Below, piece by piece: positions 1 through 8,766 of a DNA stretch of 64,000 nucleotides. Source of the DNA: Lutispora thermophila DSM 19022. GTDB taxonomy: Bacteria; Bacillota; Clostridia; Lutisporales; Lutisporaceae. A program made the position numbers and the translations under genes. The stretch is from positions 1-64,000 of the forward strand of contig NZ_FQZS01000007.1 in NCBI RefSeq assembly GCF_900142105.1, given 5' to 3'. Each line of letters opens with the position of its first letter. The stretch's first letter is position 1. Under the pieces are notes generated by a model. That model was given only the letters and a program-made list of their open reading frames with translations, had not been told where the DNA came from and did not search any database.

Positions 1-295
1 TTTCATTTCTTCACGTCCATGAGACCTCCCCAGGTAAGAGCACAAGCTTTCCCTCCATATATCTGCTACATTTACTTTGCCTGTTTCGGATAGCTATTGG
101 GCTTTGTTTTGTCATGCAAACTCACCCACAGACTTAAGCCTTATATGTAGTTCGTGTTCCTCAGACCGGAGTTTTGCCGCCGACTTCCTTCAGATTCCAC
201 CTCACGATGGACACCCTTGTCTTAAGCTAACGGTTGGCGCTATCAACCCCCGTATCGGACTTTCACCGACTAGCTTGCGCCCATGCTGGGCGCAC
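1..295 (-). mobile_element. Group II intron, class C type, 5' part (domain I), runs off the left edge
   Basis: Read on the minus strand, the segment starting at 295 opens with GTGCGCCCAGCATGGGCGC and carries the conserved domain I stretches known from class IIC introns such as the Oceanobacillus one: the AGTCGGTGAAAGTCCGATAC region, TGGAATCTGAAGGAAG, GGTCTGAGGAACACGAAC, and near the window edge CTTACCTGGGGAGGTCT. The 5' splice site lies directly after a rho-independent terminator (300-333), which is the usual target of class C introns. The reverse transcriptase and 3' end are outside the window, so activity cannot be judged. Plus-strand ORFs over this stretch are antisense artefacts. Confidence 0.9.
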
Positions 296-847
296 ATGAA
301 AAAAAGATAAGCCCATTTTTTTGGGCTTATCCTTTTCTGATTCATTTATCATTATTTTGCTTTTTATCTCATTGCTCAAATCATCAGATTCCTTCAGCAA
401 CCTACTCTCAAATTCTTGGCTCAAGGAACCATCACGCAAATCAACTTTACATTTTTCTATACTTTTTCTTAATTGCTTAATTCTAGATAGAATTTGCTTT
501 TCTTTTGCTAAACTGTTGTTGTTTCTGTTCACAGTAGGCTTGGATAATTCAAAATTGTATTGTTCATATGGCTCGTAACCATGTTCATCGCAGAACAACT
601 TCATATCAGAAACGGTCTTACCGCAACAGCAACGAGCTGAAGCATATACACAACCACATTCTTTCGTCTCTGATGTAACAACCTCACATTCTTCATGTTG
701 TTCTCCCAAATGACACAGATGATATATATTGTCAGGCTTTAGATAATTGCTTGAAGCATATACTCCGTAATCATCAAATTGAATTGCAAAGCAGAACACT
801 AATGCTAGTATGATCAGTTTTGCTATGTTTTTCTTTCTTGAGCTCAT
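263..847 (-). CDS. Secreted Cys-rich protein of unknown function, 3' end read into the intron
   Basis: An open frame of 194 codons starts with a basic N-terminus and a hydrophobic signal segment (about residues 8-31, ending near YAS). It is followed by a Cys-rich part (about residues 44-88, with HLCHLGEQHEEC and RCCCG) and a charged, probably coiled-coil part (about 115-170). I recognise no family. The last native codons (about 175-183) run through a terminator hairpin, and the final dozen residues are encoded by the group II intron that begins at 295, so the native C-terminus is not visible. The Shine-Dalgarno site before the ATG at 847 is weak. Splicing would restore the original 3' end. 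Confidence 0.55.
   Translation of the reverse strand: MSSRKKNIAKLIILALVFCFAIQFDDYGVYASSNYLKPDNIYHLCHLGEQHEECEVVTSETKECGCVYASARCCCGKTVSDMKLFCDEHGYEPYEQYNFELSKPTVNRNNNSLAKEKQILSRIKQLRKSIEKCKVDLRDGSLSQEFESRLLKESDDLSNEIKSKIMINESEKDKPKKMGLSFFHVRPAWAQASR
300..333 (-). terminator. Rho-independent terminator, intron target
   Basis: On the minus strand a GATAAGCCCA/TGGGCTTATC stem with an A-rich loop is followed by a run of seven T. The group II intron starts a few bases after the T-run. The hairpin overlaps the 3' end of the Cys-rich ORF. Confidence 0.8.
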
Positions 848-1041
848 AGTCGCTTAACACCACTTTTCTTAAAATCATATATCTTGTCCACCATAACTTT
901 AAATATCATATTATAATTTTAGCAATACAACTTACATTATATTTCTATATTTTATAATACAACCCATATAAGTCAATATATTTATGTAAAGATTGCACTA
1001 GCGTGGTGTCATTTGTAACATAAATGTGTTTTTATGCCCTT

Positions 1042-1806
1042 TTATATGATAGTATCTATATACTTCCTCATTACTTCTATGGGCAACTGCCCGGGAGCTG
1101 ACGCATTGACTCCTGCGGCAAAAGTCATGTCCGAACCAAAAACAAAAGCTGTCAATCGAGTGATACTTCCTATAGGTCCCATAGATATTCCAATTATAGG
1201 ATTTGATATTTCTTTTCTGGCTCTGTAAGTAGCATTGAGAAGCTTCAATACATCTCCCTGATCCTTAGGCATCACAGCTATTTTAGATATGTCTGCGCCA
1301 TTTTTAATCTGCTCTTTTATCTTTTCAACTATAAAGTTTTCTGAAGGAGTATCCGTAAAACTATGATATGATAATATAAGCTTTACATCCTTCTGTATCG
1401 CCAGGGACTTTATCTTCTCAATTCTCTCATTGCCAAAAGCCAACTCCACATCCATTACATCAATGAATCCTGTATCAACAACATCTGTGAACAATTTCAG
1501 TCTTGTCTCATCATCGATGTTCCTGTAACCGCCTTCATCATGGCTTCTGCAGGTAAATATTATTGGTATGCTCTCATTTTTTGATCTGATAATCTCCAAT
1601 ATATTCTTTACCTTGGAAACATCCAAGATACTTTCAAAATAATCAGCGCGCCATTCAATTACATCCGGTTTCATATTTATTACTTCATCAATTTCAGTTA
1701 AAATTGATACTTCATCTACAGAAGCCAACGGTACGCAAATAAGAGGTTTTTCCCCTCCTAATAACTTACTTCTAAGTTTTATAGGGTTTGGGGCTTGTAA
1801 TCTCAT
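1042..1806 (-). CDS. aroD: 3-dehydroquinate dehydratase, type I
   Basis: The 254-residue protein is the type I (class I aldolase-like) enzyme that dehydrates 3-dehydroquinate to 3-dehydroshikimate in the shikimate pathway. Visible landmarks are EWRAD at residues 51-55, the catalytic His in SYHSF (His148), the Schiff-base Lys in SKIAVMP (Lys175), and the PIGSITR segment with the C-terminal SAPGQLP substrate loop. Length fits the family (about 250). The gene stands alone, pointing left, with the Cys-rich gene downstream and a gap of about 140 bp to the M14 peptidase gene upstream. No other aro genes are nearby. Confidence 0.95.
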   Translation of the reverse strand: MRLQAPNPIKLRSKLLGGEKPLICVPLASVDEVSILTEIDEVINMKPDVIEWRADYFESILDVSKVKNILEIIRSKNESIPIIFTCRSHDEGGYRNIDDETRLKLFTDVVDTGFIDVMDVELAFGNERIEKIKSLAIQKDVKLILSYHSFTDTPSENFIVEKIKEQIKNGADISKIAVMPKDQGDVLKLLNATYRARKEISNPIIGISMGPIGSITRLTAFVFGSDMTFAAGVNASAPGQLPIEVMRKYIDTII

Positions 1807-1925
1807 GCATATTCCTCCAATTTATTATATTCTCAGAATTACAATATTATAGCATTATTTTCATAATTATGACAATCCCATATGCTTATTATATATCACA
1901 TAGCACATGTTAAAACAGTATCAAA

Positions 1926-1949
1926 ATAACCGTTGGAATTCCAACGGCT
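1926..1949 (-). terminator. Terminator behind the M14 peptidase gene
   Basis: A perfect CCGTTGGAATTCCAACGG palindrome overlaps the stop codon of the upstream gene and is followed on the minus strand by TTATTTT. Confidence 0.65.
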
Positions 1950-3219
1950 ATTGTATAACTGCTGCCAAAAGCAGCAATCCCTCATTGTCTTCATAGATTC
2001 TGGGGAATTGGGATATGGGTAACGGATTAGTTCCTCTTCCTACTTCTATGGTGTAACCCGGTCTTCTATATTCTTGTATGAACCAGTCTTTATAACCTGC
2101 ATATGAAGCTATTCCTACAGCTTGATCCAATACATAACCGCTGGCTCCGGACAAGGCCTGACCGATTCTAAGACTTTCCGGAGGAGCCAGATTCATGAAA
2201 TTCCAGTATATTACTTCTCCTTGGCTATGATATGCCAATACAAGTCTTGGATCTATGGCATAGGTAATATCTCTTACAGCCCTAGTCTCAGGTTCAGAAA
2301 AGGGCTCAGGACCGGAATACCTGGTTGGGCCTGGACCTGTGATGCCGTATTGGGCTTCCGCTTCCTTGGATTCTTGCCATGCTGCATCATAGTTGTGGTT
2401 AAGATCCACACCTCTGATATTGGCTTGCCATACTTGGGAAAATGGTCTTCCTGTCGTATTCCACTGTAACAGCTGATTATAATAGGGATTGTTTCTATCC
2501 AATCCATTGAGTACAAGGTCAACTCCATCAGGATTCACCATAGGAAGAATATATATGGTGCTTCTCTCGAACAACCTCCTTATATCATATCCTCTTATGG
2601 CACGACCCTCCGCATAAGCCTTTGCATAATTCTCTACAAATTTCATCAACAGAGGTGTCGTAATCCACTCCAAAGCATGATGGGCACCATTATAAAACAC
2701 CTTATTTGGTCCTGTTCCAAGCTTAATATAATAAAGTTCCTTACCTAAAATGCTTTGCCCAGCAGAGCCAAATTCCAAAAATGGGTATAGTCTTCTAAAG
2801 GCATCTATATCCCTCTCCATTATTTCATAGGTATAATCAATGCGAGTATCTACAACATCCAGCCAAGGTACTAAAATTCTCCTGGCCACTTGCAAGCTTT
2901 CGGGAATCAAACCCGGATTTGCAGCCATTATCCTGGCCACACTGGTTCCGTAGTTTTGTGCTATTTTATATAATGTATCTCCTGGTTTTATGGTATAAAC
3001 AGAATAGCCCATAAACAAAGGTTCCATAACACCAAAGGTTATAGGTCCTACTATTCCATCGGCAGCAAGTCCATAATCCCTTTGAAAGGCTCTTACTGCA
3101 TTTGCAGTGCCTGATCCGAATATGCCGTCTATTGAACCTCTATAATAACCTAATCTTTGCAGCAAAGACTGAACTTCCTTAACATCTGTACCCCTGGAAC
3201 CTGTTCTCAATGTTCTCAT
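1948..3219 (-). CDS. Peptidoglycan-binding/LysM M14 metallopeptidase (gamma-D-glutamyl-diamino acid endopeptidase type)
   Basis: The 423-residue protein has a peptidoglycan-binding domain (about residues 5-60, with the IDGIFG/ADGIVGP pattern), a LysM domain (about 74-118, YTIKPGDTLYKIA) and a zinc carboxypeptidase M14 domain (about 130-420). The zinc ligands are HALE (His181, Glu184) and a later His in AYHSQGE; the catalytic Glu is in YTIEVGRGT. This architecture is that of endopeptidase I of Bacillus sphaericus, which cuts gamma-D-Glu-diamino-acid bonds in spore or vegetative peptidoglycan. There is no signal peptide, so it may act in the mother cell or forespore, as known for that family; that last point is inference. 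Confidence 0.9.
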   Translation of the reverse strand: MRTLRTGSRGTDVKEVQSLLQRLGYYRGSIDGIFGSGTANAVRAFQRDYGLAADGIVGPITFGVMEPLFMGYSVYTIKPGDTLYKIAQNYGTSVARIMAANPGLIPESLQVARRILVPWLDVVDTRIDYTYEIMERDIDAFRRLYPFLEFGSAGQSILGKELYYIKLGTGPNKVFYNGAHHALEWITTPLLMKFVENYAKAYAEGRAIRGYDIRRLFERSTIYILPMVNPDGVDLVLNGLDRNNPYYNQLLQWNTTGRPFSQVWQANIRGVDLNHNYDAAWQESKEAEAQYGITGPGPTRYSGPEPFSEPETRAVRDITYAIDPRLVLAYHSQGEVIYWNFMNLAPPESLRIGQALSGASGYVLDQAVGIASYAGYKDWFIQEYRRPGYTIEVGRGTNPLPISQFPRIYEDNEGLLLLAAVIQ

Positions 3220-3289
3220 TACATCACCTCACAATAAAAAGCTTGCTTCAATTCTTTTGGCTAAGAAATCTTGCCAAGTGGATTCCCTG

Positions 3290-3347
3290 GCAAAAAATAA
3301 CCAAAGACTGCATAAATACTATTATCATTTTATGCAGCCTTTGGTTA
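3290..3347 (-). terminator. Terminator of the E2-like acyltransferase gene
   Basis: On the minus strand a long stem AACCAAAGGCTGCATAAA / TTTATGCAGTCTTTGGTT (one mismatch) is followed by ATTTTTTG. Confidence 0.8.
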
Positions 3348-3360
3348 TGTGTGATATTAA

Positions 3361-4221
3361 TTATTCTACATCCTGTACTACTTCCTCCAGCTTTTCTTCC
3401 AGCAAATAAGGATTATCAATGTACTTTCTCACAAGTTTAAGTGAGTTTGCAAAATAAAGGCCGTCACATATCCTTTCATCTATGGCAGCTCCAATTTCGC
3501 ATACATTTCTTATTTTGACCTCATCATTTTCTACAACCGGAACTTTCTTTTCCTTACCCAATGAAATAAACATGCCCGTATTTCCAAAATCATATATGTG
3601 ATGATATACATAGTCCAGTTTTATGGATTTCAGGTAGGTAAAAAATAATGTGGTATGAAACGGACTGGCTTCTATTATGAAGCTTGGCAATATATTCAGC
3701 TTATCCATCTGCTTTAACGTTCCTATCAAAATCTTCACAATAATATTGGGTAGAGACATGAGCCTGTCTGCAATCCTGTCAACTTTATTATTTGTGCCTA
3801 CCTTTATGCTCTCAGCAATACTTTTCTCTATAATCTCTGCAACTTCATAAATATTTTCGTGACCTGTAAAGGTAAACTTCATAGTGGTTTCTTCTCCATA
3901 ATCCTTTAAAGTTCTTTTTACAGTCAAGGATATCCAGATACGGTTTCTTGCATATAGCCTGTTGTTCATTACAAATCTGTTCAATTGAGGCCTTTGTGCT
4001 ATAACACGTACGAATACTGCTATAAATAGATGCAAATAAGTTATTTTAAATCCCTGTTTTTGCTTTTCTTTGATATACTCGTTGATGGTATCAGTAGGAA
4101 TTGTCATTTTGCTAAAAACATGTGCATCGCTTCTTTTTGTCATTATGTAAGGTATAATTTTGACATATGGGCTTATAGTTTTCAGTCTTCGTCCGTCATA
4201 TCTGTTTGTAAAAATGTTCAT
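3361..4221 (-). CDS. Stand-alone 2-oxoacid dehydrogenase E2-like acyltransferase domain, catalytic His replaced
   Basis: The 286-residue protein matches the catalytic (chloramphenicol-acetyltransferase-like) domain of E2 subunits and carries no lipoyl or peripheral-subunit-binding domain. The family active-site motif HxxxDG is visible as ERICDG near residues 249-254, so Glu249 sits where the catalytic His should be. It stands alone with no dehydrogenase E1 or E3 genes nearby. Either it is a non-catalytic relative or it uses another chemistry; the acyl acceptor cannot be told from sequence. Confidence 0.8.
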   Translation of the reverse strand: MNIFTNRYDGRRLKTISPYVKIIPYIMTKRSDAHVFSKMTIPTDTINEYIKEKQKQGFKITYLHLFIAVFVRVIAQRPQLNRFVMNNRLYARNRIWISLTVKRTLKDYGEETTMKFTFTGHENIYEVAEIIEKSIAESIKVGTNNKVDRIADRLMSLPNIIVKILIGTLKQMDKLNILPSFIIEASPFHTTLFFTYLKSIKLDYVYHHIYDFGNTGMFISLGKEKKVPVVENDEVKIRNVCEIGAAIDERICDGLYFANSLKLVRKYIDNPYLLEEKLEEVVQDVE

Positions 4222-4674
4222 AGTACACCGCCTTATTCATAGATAGTATAATTTTAACATAAAGCTTTCCATTTTTCATTACGGTTATTGTATGAAAGAT
4301 TCATTCATCTGCGACTATATCAGATATGCAGAACTATGCCATTGATATTTTGTGAACAATTACATTCTACAGCTTGAACCACTTTATGAGGAGGAGTTTT
4401 GCTTCTTCCCTCTAATATCCCCAATTCCAATTATATACCAATATCCAAAAATACTGCATTAAAATACTAATAACATTTTATGCATCATAAAAGTCTTTAG
4501 TGTCTTTAAGCTTGTTTCTACATTATTAGCGCATATATGACAATGGTTTACATTAAACTTTATCTTGATTAAATATTCAATATCATTTATATATTTTTTA
4601 GAAAAAAGAAGGAATTTTTAAATAGCTGGCGAAATTTTCATATAATGTAACAATAATGTATGGAGATGCATAAA
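4222..4674. other. Intergenic region between divergent genes
   Basis: About 450 bp of very AT-rich DNA between the divergent E2-like gene and the gene at 4675. It must hold both promoters. No small ORF or convincing hairpin was seen. The stretch TTTACATTAAACTTT at 4550 is also found near 54293, without an obvious meaning. Confidence 0.5.
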
Positions 4675-5169
4675 ATGGATTCATTATCGTATATTGGCAA
4701 TTTGTATGACAGGTTTAGCATATATTATAATACCAGTAGAAATGTAAATATTCTAAATGAATCTATTGACATCTTAGCGCAATATAAGGACATACAGGGG
4801 AGAACATTGCTTACTCAGAAGGATATAATAGATTCATTTGAAACTAATGAGATATGCTATATTAAAAAAATTGATAACATGGATATATCATCCTTAACAG
4901 CTTTCACAGAATTTTTAAAAAAAGCTATTGATACTTTTGTACAACCAAAAAGAGATCATATGTGCACCTACATAACAGGAGTTCTAGTAACAGAATGCCC
5001 CTTAAATGAAGATATTACGAGATTTGTTCAGAAATTCAAGTATAGCAAATCTTATTTATTCTCACTCCATGGTTGGAGTGAAATCAGACTTCTGGTCATT
5101 AACCCCGACATTGAGAAGATTATAGCTAATAGACCCGGTAAAAAAGTAATAAAGTTCTACAAGTTTTAA
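4675..5169 (+). CDS. Small cytoplasmic protein of unknown function
   Basis: About 164 residues when started at the ATG at 4675, which has GGAG nine bases upstream; an in-frame ATG at 4660 would add five residues but has no such site. No signal peptide or membrane segment. The C-terminal part (KFKYSKSYLFSLHGWSEIRL, then GKKVIKFY) reminds me of small clostridial DUF8052-type proteins, but I hold that only loosely. It sits about 80 bp before the CstA-type transporter gene on the same strand and may be co-transcribed with it. Confidence 0.6.
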   Translation: MDSLSYIGNLYDRFSIYYNTSRNVNILNESIDILAQYKDIQGRTLLTQKDIIDSFETNEICYIKKIDNMDISSLTAFTEFLKKAIDTFVQPKRDHMCTYITGVLVTECPLNEDITRFVQKFKYSKSYLFSLHGWSEIRLLVINPDIEKIIANRPGKKVIKFYKF

Positions 5170-5251
5170 TTAAAACTTGCGCTGTTATCTGGCAATATAC
5201 TCAACTCAAATTGAGCTGAGTATATTAAATAAATCTTATGGGGGGTTTTAT

Positions 5252-6886
5252 ATGAACTCATTAGTACTTCTATTAATAGGGGCGATATTGTTTCTCATCG
5301 CCTATACTACTTATGGCGCTTACTTGGCAAAATCCTGGGGTATAGATCCCTCAAGAAAAACACCGGCTCACACCATGAGGGATGATATTGACTACTGCCC
5401 CTCCAATGCCAATGTCCTGTTGGGACACCACTTTTCATCAATTGCCGGTGCAGGCCCTATAACAGGTCCTATACAAGCAGCCATATTCGGATGGCTTCCT
5501 GTCTATCTTTGGATAGTTGTAGGAAGTATATTCTTTGGTGGTGTTCACGACTGGGGTGCTCTCTTTGCATCAGTAAGGCACAAAGGTAGTTCAATTGGAG
5601 AAATAATAAGAGAAAACCTTGGTCAAAAAGCTAAAACACTTTTTAACATCTATGCATGGCTCACGATAATTCTTATAGTTGCAGCTTTTACTGACATCTG
5701 TGCAGGTACTTTCGCTTACGATCCTGCTACAGGAGATCTGACAGGAGCCAGGGCGGGTACTGCATCTGTACTGTTCATCATTTTGGCTATGGCATTCGGT
5801 TATCTTGTATACAGAAAAGGAGCAAACCTGGCTATTTCTTCTATCTTTGGCGTTGCACTTTTATTCTTCTGCATTTATCTAGGCTACACATTCCCATTTA
5901 TCAAGCTTTCCAAAATGGGTTGGAACATAATACTTATAATATATATCTGTGCAGCATCTACTCTACCTGTTTGGCTACTTTTACAACCTAGAGATTACTT
6001 ATGCTCATACTTGCTGTATGCCATGTTGATAGGCGGATTCCTTGGTGTAATTATTGTCAGACCTGATATGGTAATAAATGCATCCAATGGGTTTGCTGTA
6101 GTTTCAGGCAACAGCACTTCATACTTATTCCCGATATTGTTTGTTACTGTAGCTTGCGGCGCAATATCCGGCTTCCATTCCCTTGTTGGCTCAGGAACAT
6201 CATCAAAACAGGTAGACAATGAAAAGGATACCAAACTCATAGGTTATGGCGGCATGTTGATTGAAGGTCTAGTAGCCATACTGGCTTTAATATCCGTCGG
6301 TGCTTTCCAAGGCGCTTCCGGAACTCCAGCTGCTATCTTCTCATCCGGTATTGCTACCTTGATGAGCAGCTTCGGTATACCTGTAGAAGTAGGAAAAGTA
6401 TTTATCATACTTGCATTCTCTGCATTTGCTTTAACTAGCCTTGATACTGCTACAAGAATCGGCAGATATGTATTCCAAGAATTCTTTGATAAAGCCGATG
6501 GCACTTCAACAAAATCAATAGGTTCTAACATGTATGTAGCTACTTTAGTAACTGTAGGTGCTTCCTGCATACTTCTAATGTATGGTTACACCAAGATATG
6601 GCCTATATTCGGATCAGCAAACCAGCTTCTAGCAGGTCTTGCATTGCTGGCTGTAACCGTATGGCTTGCAAATTCAGGCAAGAATTACAAGATGACCTTA
6701 ATACCCATGATATTCATGTTTGCAGTTACATTGTCTGCTTTGTATCTGCTTATAAGAAACTTCTTAAAAGCAGGAAACATCATATTGTGCGTAATAGCAG
6801 TTTTGCTTTTCATCCTTGCAATAGTTCTCATATATACTGCTGCTACTATCATGAAGAACAGAAAATCAAAAGATTTGAGCGCATAA
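5252..6886 (+). CDS. cstA: CstA-family carbon starvation/peptide-pyruvate transporter
   Basis: A polytopic membrane protein of 544 residues with the family's hallmark segments: TMRDDIDYCPSNANVLLGHHF near the N-terminus, SIAGAGPITGP, VHDWGALFASVRHKG, and GSGTSSKQ in the middle. CstA-family proteins import peptides or pyruvate; which substrate this short form takes is not decided by sequence. I chose the ATG at 5252 because GGGGGG lies just upstream and the following MNSLVLLLIGA begins the first membrane helix; an in-frame ATG at 5177 would add 25 unlikely residues. A bidirectional terminator follows directly. Confidence 0.92.
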   Translation: MNSLVLLLIGAILFLIAYTTYGAYLAKSWGIDPSRKTPAHTMRDDIDYCPSNANVLLGHHFSSIAGAGPITGPIQAAIFGWLPVYLWIVVGSIFFGGVHDWGALFASVRHKGSSIGEIIRENLGQKAKTLFNIYAWLTIILIVAAFTDICAGTFAYDPATGDLTGARAGTASVLFIILAMAFGYLVYRKGANLAISSIFGVALLFFCIYLGYTFPFIKLSKMGWNIILIIYICAASTLPVWLLLQPRDYLCSYLLYAMLIGGFLGVIIVRPDMVINASNGFAVVSGNSTSYLFPILFVTVACGAISGFHSLVGSGTSSKQVDNEKDTKLIGYGGMLIEGLVAILALISVGAFQGASGTPAAIFSSGIATLMSSFGIPVEVGKVFIILAFSAFALTSLDTATRIGRYVFQEFFDKADGTSTKSIGSNMYVATLVTVGASCILLMYGYTKIWPIFGSANQLLAGLALLAVTVWLANSGKNYKMTLIPMIFMFAVTLSALYLLIRNFLKAGNIILCVIAVLLFILAIVLIYTAATIMKNRKSKDLSA

Positions 6887-6887
6887 A

Positions 6888-6918
6888 GAAAGGGGGCGAA
6901 AGCCCCCTTTCTTATTTA
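6888..6918. terminator. Bidirectional terminator between cstA and uppP
   Basis: AAGGGGGCGAAAGCCCCCTT stem with a short GAAA-type loop between two convergent genes, followed by TTTCTTATTT on the plus strand; on the minus strand it is preceded by A-rich sequence and followed by CTTTAT. Confidence 0.8.
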
Positions 6919-7701
6919 AAAAAATATATGAGTCAGATACTGATCTATTAATACAAGAGCTGCTATAACAAATACATAATAGGAAAAGACTCGCATTTTG
7001 CCCTTCTTCAGCATTCCTATAAAATATTTAATGGATATGTATCCAAATATGGCTGCAAATATAAAGCCCGCTCCTAAGCTTGCAGGATAAAGATTTCCAA
7101 CTCCCGCTTCAAGAATATCCTTCATGTCAAACACAGCTGCCCCAAGTATGGCTGGTATAGATAATAAAAAAGAAAATCTTGCAGCAAAATCCTTATCCAT
7201 GTTTCTAAACAAAGCTCCCGATATGGTGAGACCTGATCTGGAAACAGCAGGCAGTATGGCAGCACCCTGCATCACTCCTACAAATGCAGCATCCAGGTAA
7301 GTGGTTTCTTCCACATCCTTATATCCTCTGCTTAGATTTTCTGCAAAAAATAAAACTAAGCCAGTAACTAAAAACTCAAATCCCAATGTCTTCCCACTGG
7401 CAAACAACTCTTCAAAAAAATCCTTAAACACAACTCCAATGATTCCAGTGGGTATAGTACCTGCTATCAATAACAGCGTCAACTTCTGAAATGGTTTTCT
7501 TAATATAGAAACTATATCCTTCCAAAATACAGCAATAACTGCCACTAAAGTTCCTAAGTGTACCACTATGTCAAAAGTTAAGGTAGGTTCTGTCACCCCT
7601 AATATCTTCTGAAAAAGCACCAAATGCCCAGAACTGCTTATAGGCAAGAACTCCGTTATGCCTTGTATGATACCCAGCAATATTGCTTGAATTAGATTCA
7701 T
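6916..7701 (-). CDS. uppP: Undecaprenyl-diphosphatase UppP/BacA
   Basis: The 261-residue membrane protein removes a phosphate from undecaprenyl diphosphate to recycle the lipid carrier for wall synthesis, and its overproduction gives bacitracin resistance. The family motifs are plain: EFLPISSSGHLVL close to the N-terminus (the E-rich/SSSGH motif) and PAVSRSGLTISGAL (the SRSG motif). The start is the ATG at 7701, which has AAAGGAG at good spacing; the in-frame ATG at 7740 is less likely. The gene runs toward cstA and the polyprenyl synthase gene lies upstream, so two steps of lipid-carrier metabolism are neighbours. Confidence 0.95.
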   Translation of the reverse strand: MNLIQAILLGIIQGITEFLPISSSGHLVLFQKILGVTEPTLTFDIVVHLGTLVAVIAVFWKDIVSILRKPFQKLTLLLIAGTIPTGIIGVVFKDFFEELFASGKTLGFEFLVTGLVLFFAENLSRGYKDVEETTYLDAAFVGVMQGAAILPAVSRSGLTISGALFRNMDKDFAARFSFLLSIPAILGAAVFDMKDILEAGVGNLYPASLGAGFIFAAIFGYISIKYFIGMLKKGKMRVFSYYVFVIAALVLIDQYLTHIFF

Positions 7702-7787
7702 TTCGTCAACTCCTTTTCCAGTAATATAATCATTATACATTATATCATCTTTAGACGATGTAAGGTTAATTATTCTTCAATAAAATT

Positions 7788-7822
7788 AACGGACAGAAGC
7801 AAATCCTGTCCGTTAAAATTTT
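7788..7822 (-). terminator. Terminator overlapping the stop of the polyprenyl synthase gene
   Basis: TTAACGGACAGGATTTGCTTCTGTCCGTTAATTTTA-like hairpin on the minus strand (10-bp stem); the gene's TAA stop lies in the ascending arm. Confidence 0.75.
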
Positions 7823-8763
7823 CTCTCCAGCTGCTTTTCAATGATTTCCGTAATAGCTTCTTTCCCATACCCATCTGGCAATGTGTTCCTGATATCTAAA
7901 GCTTTTTTGATGAACTTTCTTGCCAGGCCCTTTGTCCTGTCAAGGCCTCCGCTTTCTATGACGCATTTCAGAAGGCTTTCCCCTCCATCTTCCTCAATCA
8001 TATCTATAGCTTTAATTGTTTTTTCCTTATAAGGACTGTTCAATGAATATATGATGGGTAGTGTGAATATTCCTTGTTTGGCATCGCTTAATAAAGGCTT
8101 GCCGACTGTTTTCTCATTGCCGGTAAAATCCAATATGTCATCTACTATCTGAAAAGCCATTCCAATATTTTTCCCAATATTCGTCAGCTTTTTTGTCAAA
8201 TTCCTATCACAACCAGCCTTATGGGCTCCTACAGCAATGCTCAGTGAGAATAGGACTGCTGTTTTACCTCCTATTCTTTTTAGATATTTTCTCACACTTA
8301 CAGTTTGATCGTATCTTTGCTCATTTTGATCTATTTCACTATCACATATAAAAGCAATAGCCTTCGACATATCCTTCATCATATCCACTTCAGCCATATC
8401 AGCCACAAGCATAAAAGCCCTTGTAAATAGGAAATCTCCACAATATACTGCGGTATTTTTGCCCAATGTAGCTTGTATGGTCTTGGTGCCTCTGCGGGTT
8501 TCCGCATCGTCTATTATATCATCATGTATCAAAGTAGCCATATGCATTATTTCTATAGATGTAGCAAGGGGTATTATTATCTCGCTTTTATAATCACCAA
8601 AAGTAGCTCCTATTATGGTCAAGGTCGGCCTTAGCCTTTTCCCTCCGCTTTTTACAAACCTTTCTAAAGCTTCCTCCACCATTTTGCTTCTAGTTTTTAA
8701 AGTCTTAATTAAATGATCCTCTACTTTGCTAAGCTCCAGGGCCAAAAAATCTTTATCCTTCAC
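7813..8763 (-). CDS. Trans-polyprenyl diphosphate synthase
   Basis: The 316-residue protein makes long-chain prenyl diphosphates (C30-C40 class) from IPP and FPP for quinones or lipid carriers. The first Asp-rich motif is DDIIDDAETRRG (around residue 80) and the second is QIVDDILDFTG. The preceding Gx-transporter and NusG-domain-II genes overlap or nearly touch it (4-bp and 3-bp gaps), so the three form one operon, an arrangement common in Firmicutes. HepT is the nearest named relative; chain length cannot be read with certainty. Confidence 0.9.
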   Translation of the reverse strand: MKDKDFLALELSKVEDHLIKTLKTRSKMVEEALERFVKSGGKRLRPTLTIIGATFGDYKSEIIIPLATSIEIMHMATLIHDDIIDDAETRRGTKTIQATLGKNTAVYCGDFLFTRAFMLVADMAEVDMMKDMSKAIAFICDSEIDQNEQRYDQTVSVRKYLKRIGGKTAVLFSLSIAVGAHKAGCDRNLTKKLTNIGKNIGMAFQIVDDILDFTGNEKTVGKPLLSDAKQGIFTLPIIYSLNSPYKEKTIKAIDMIEEDGGESLLKCVIESGGLDRTKGLARKFIKKALDIRNTLPDGYGKEAITEIIEKQLERKF

Positions 8764-8766
8764 GGG

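Noticed and set aside
77-310. Plus-strand ORF of 77 codons at the left edge
   Set aside because: It is antisense to conserved group II intron domain I; no ribosome site and no protein family.
4550-4565. TTTACATTAAACTTT shared between 4550 and 54293
   Set aside because: Short, AT-rich match with different surroundings; may be chance and does not support a regulatory link.
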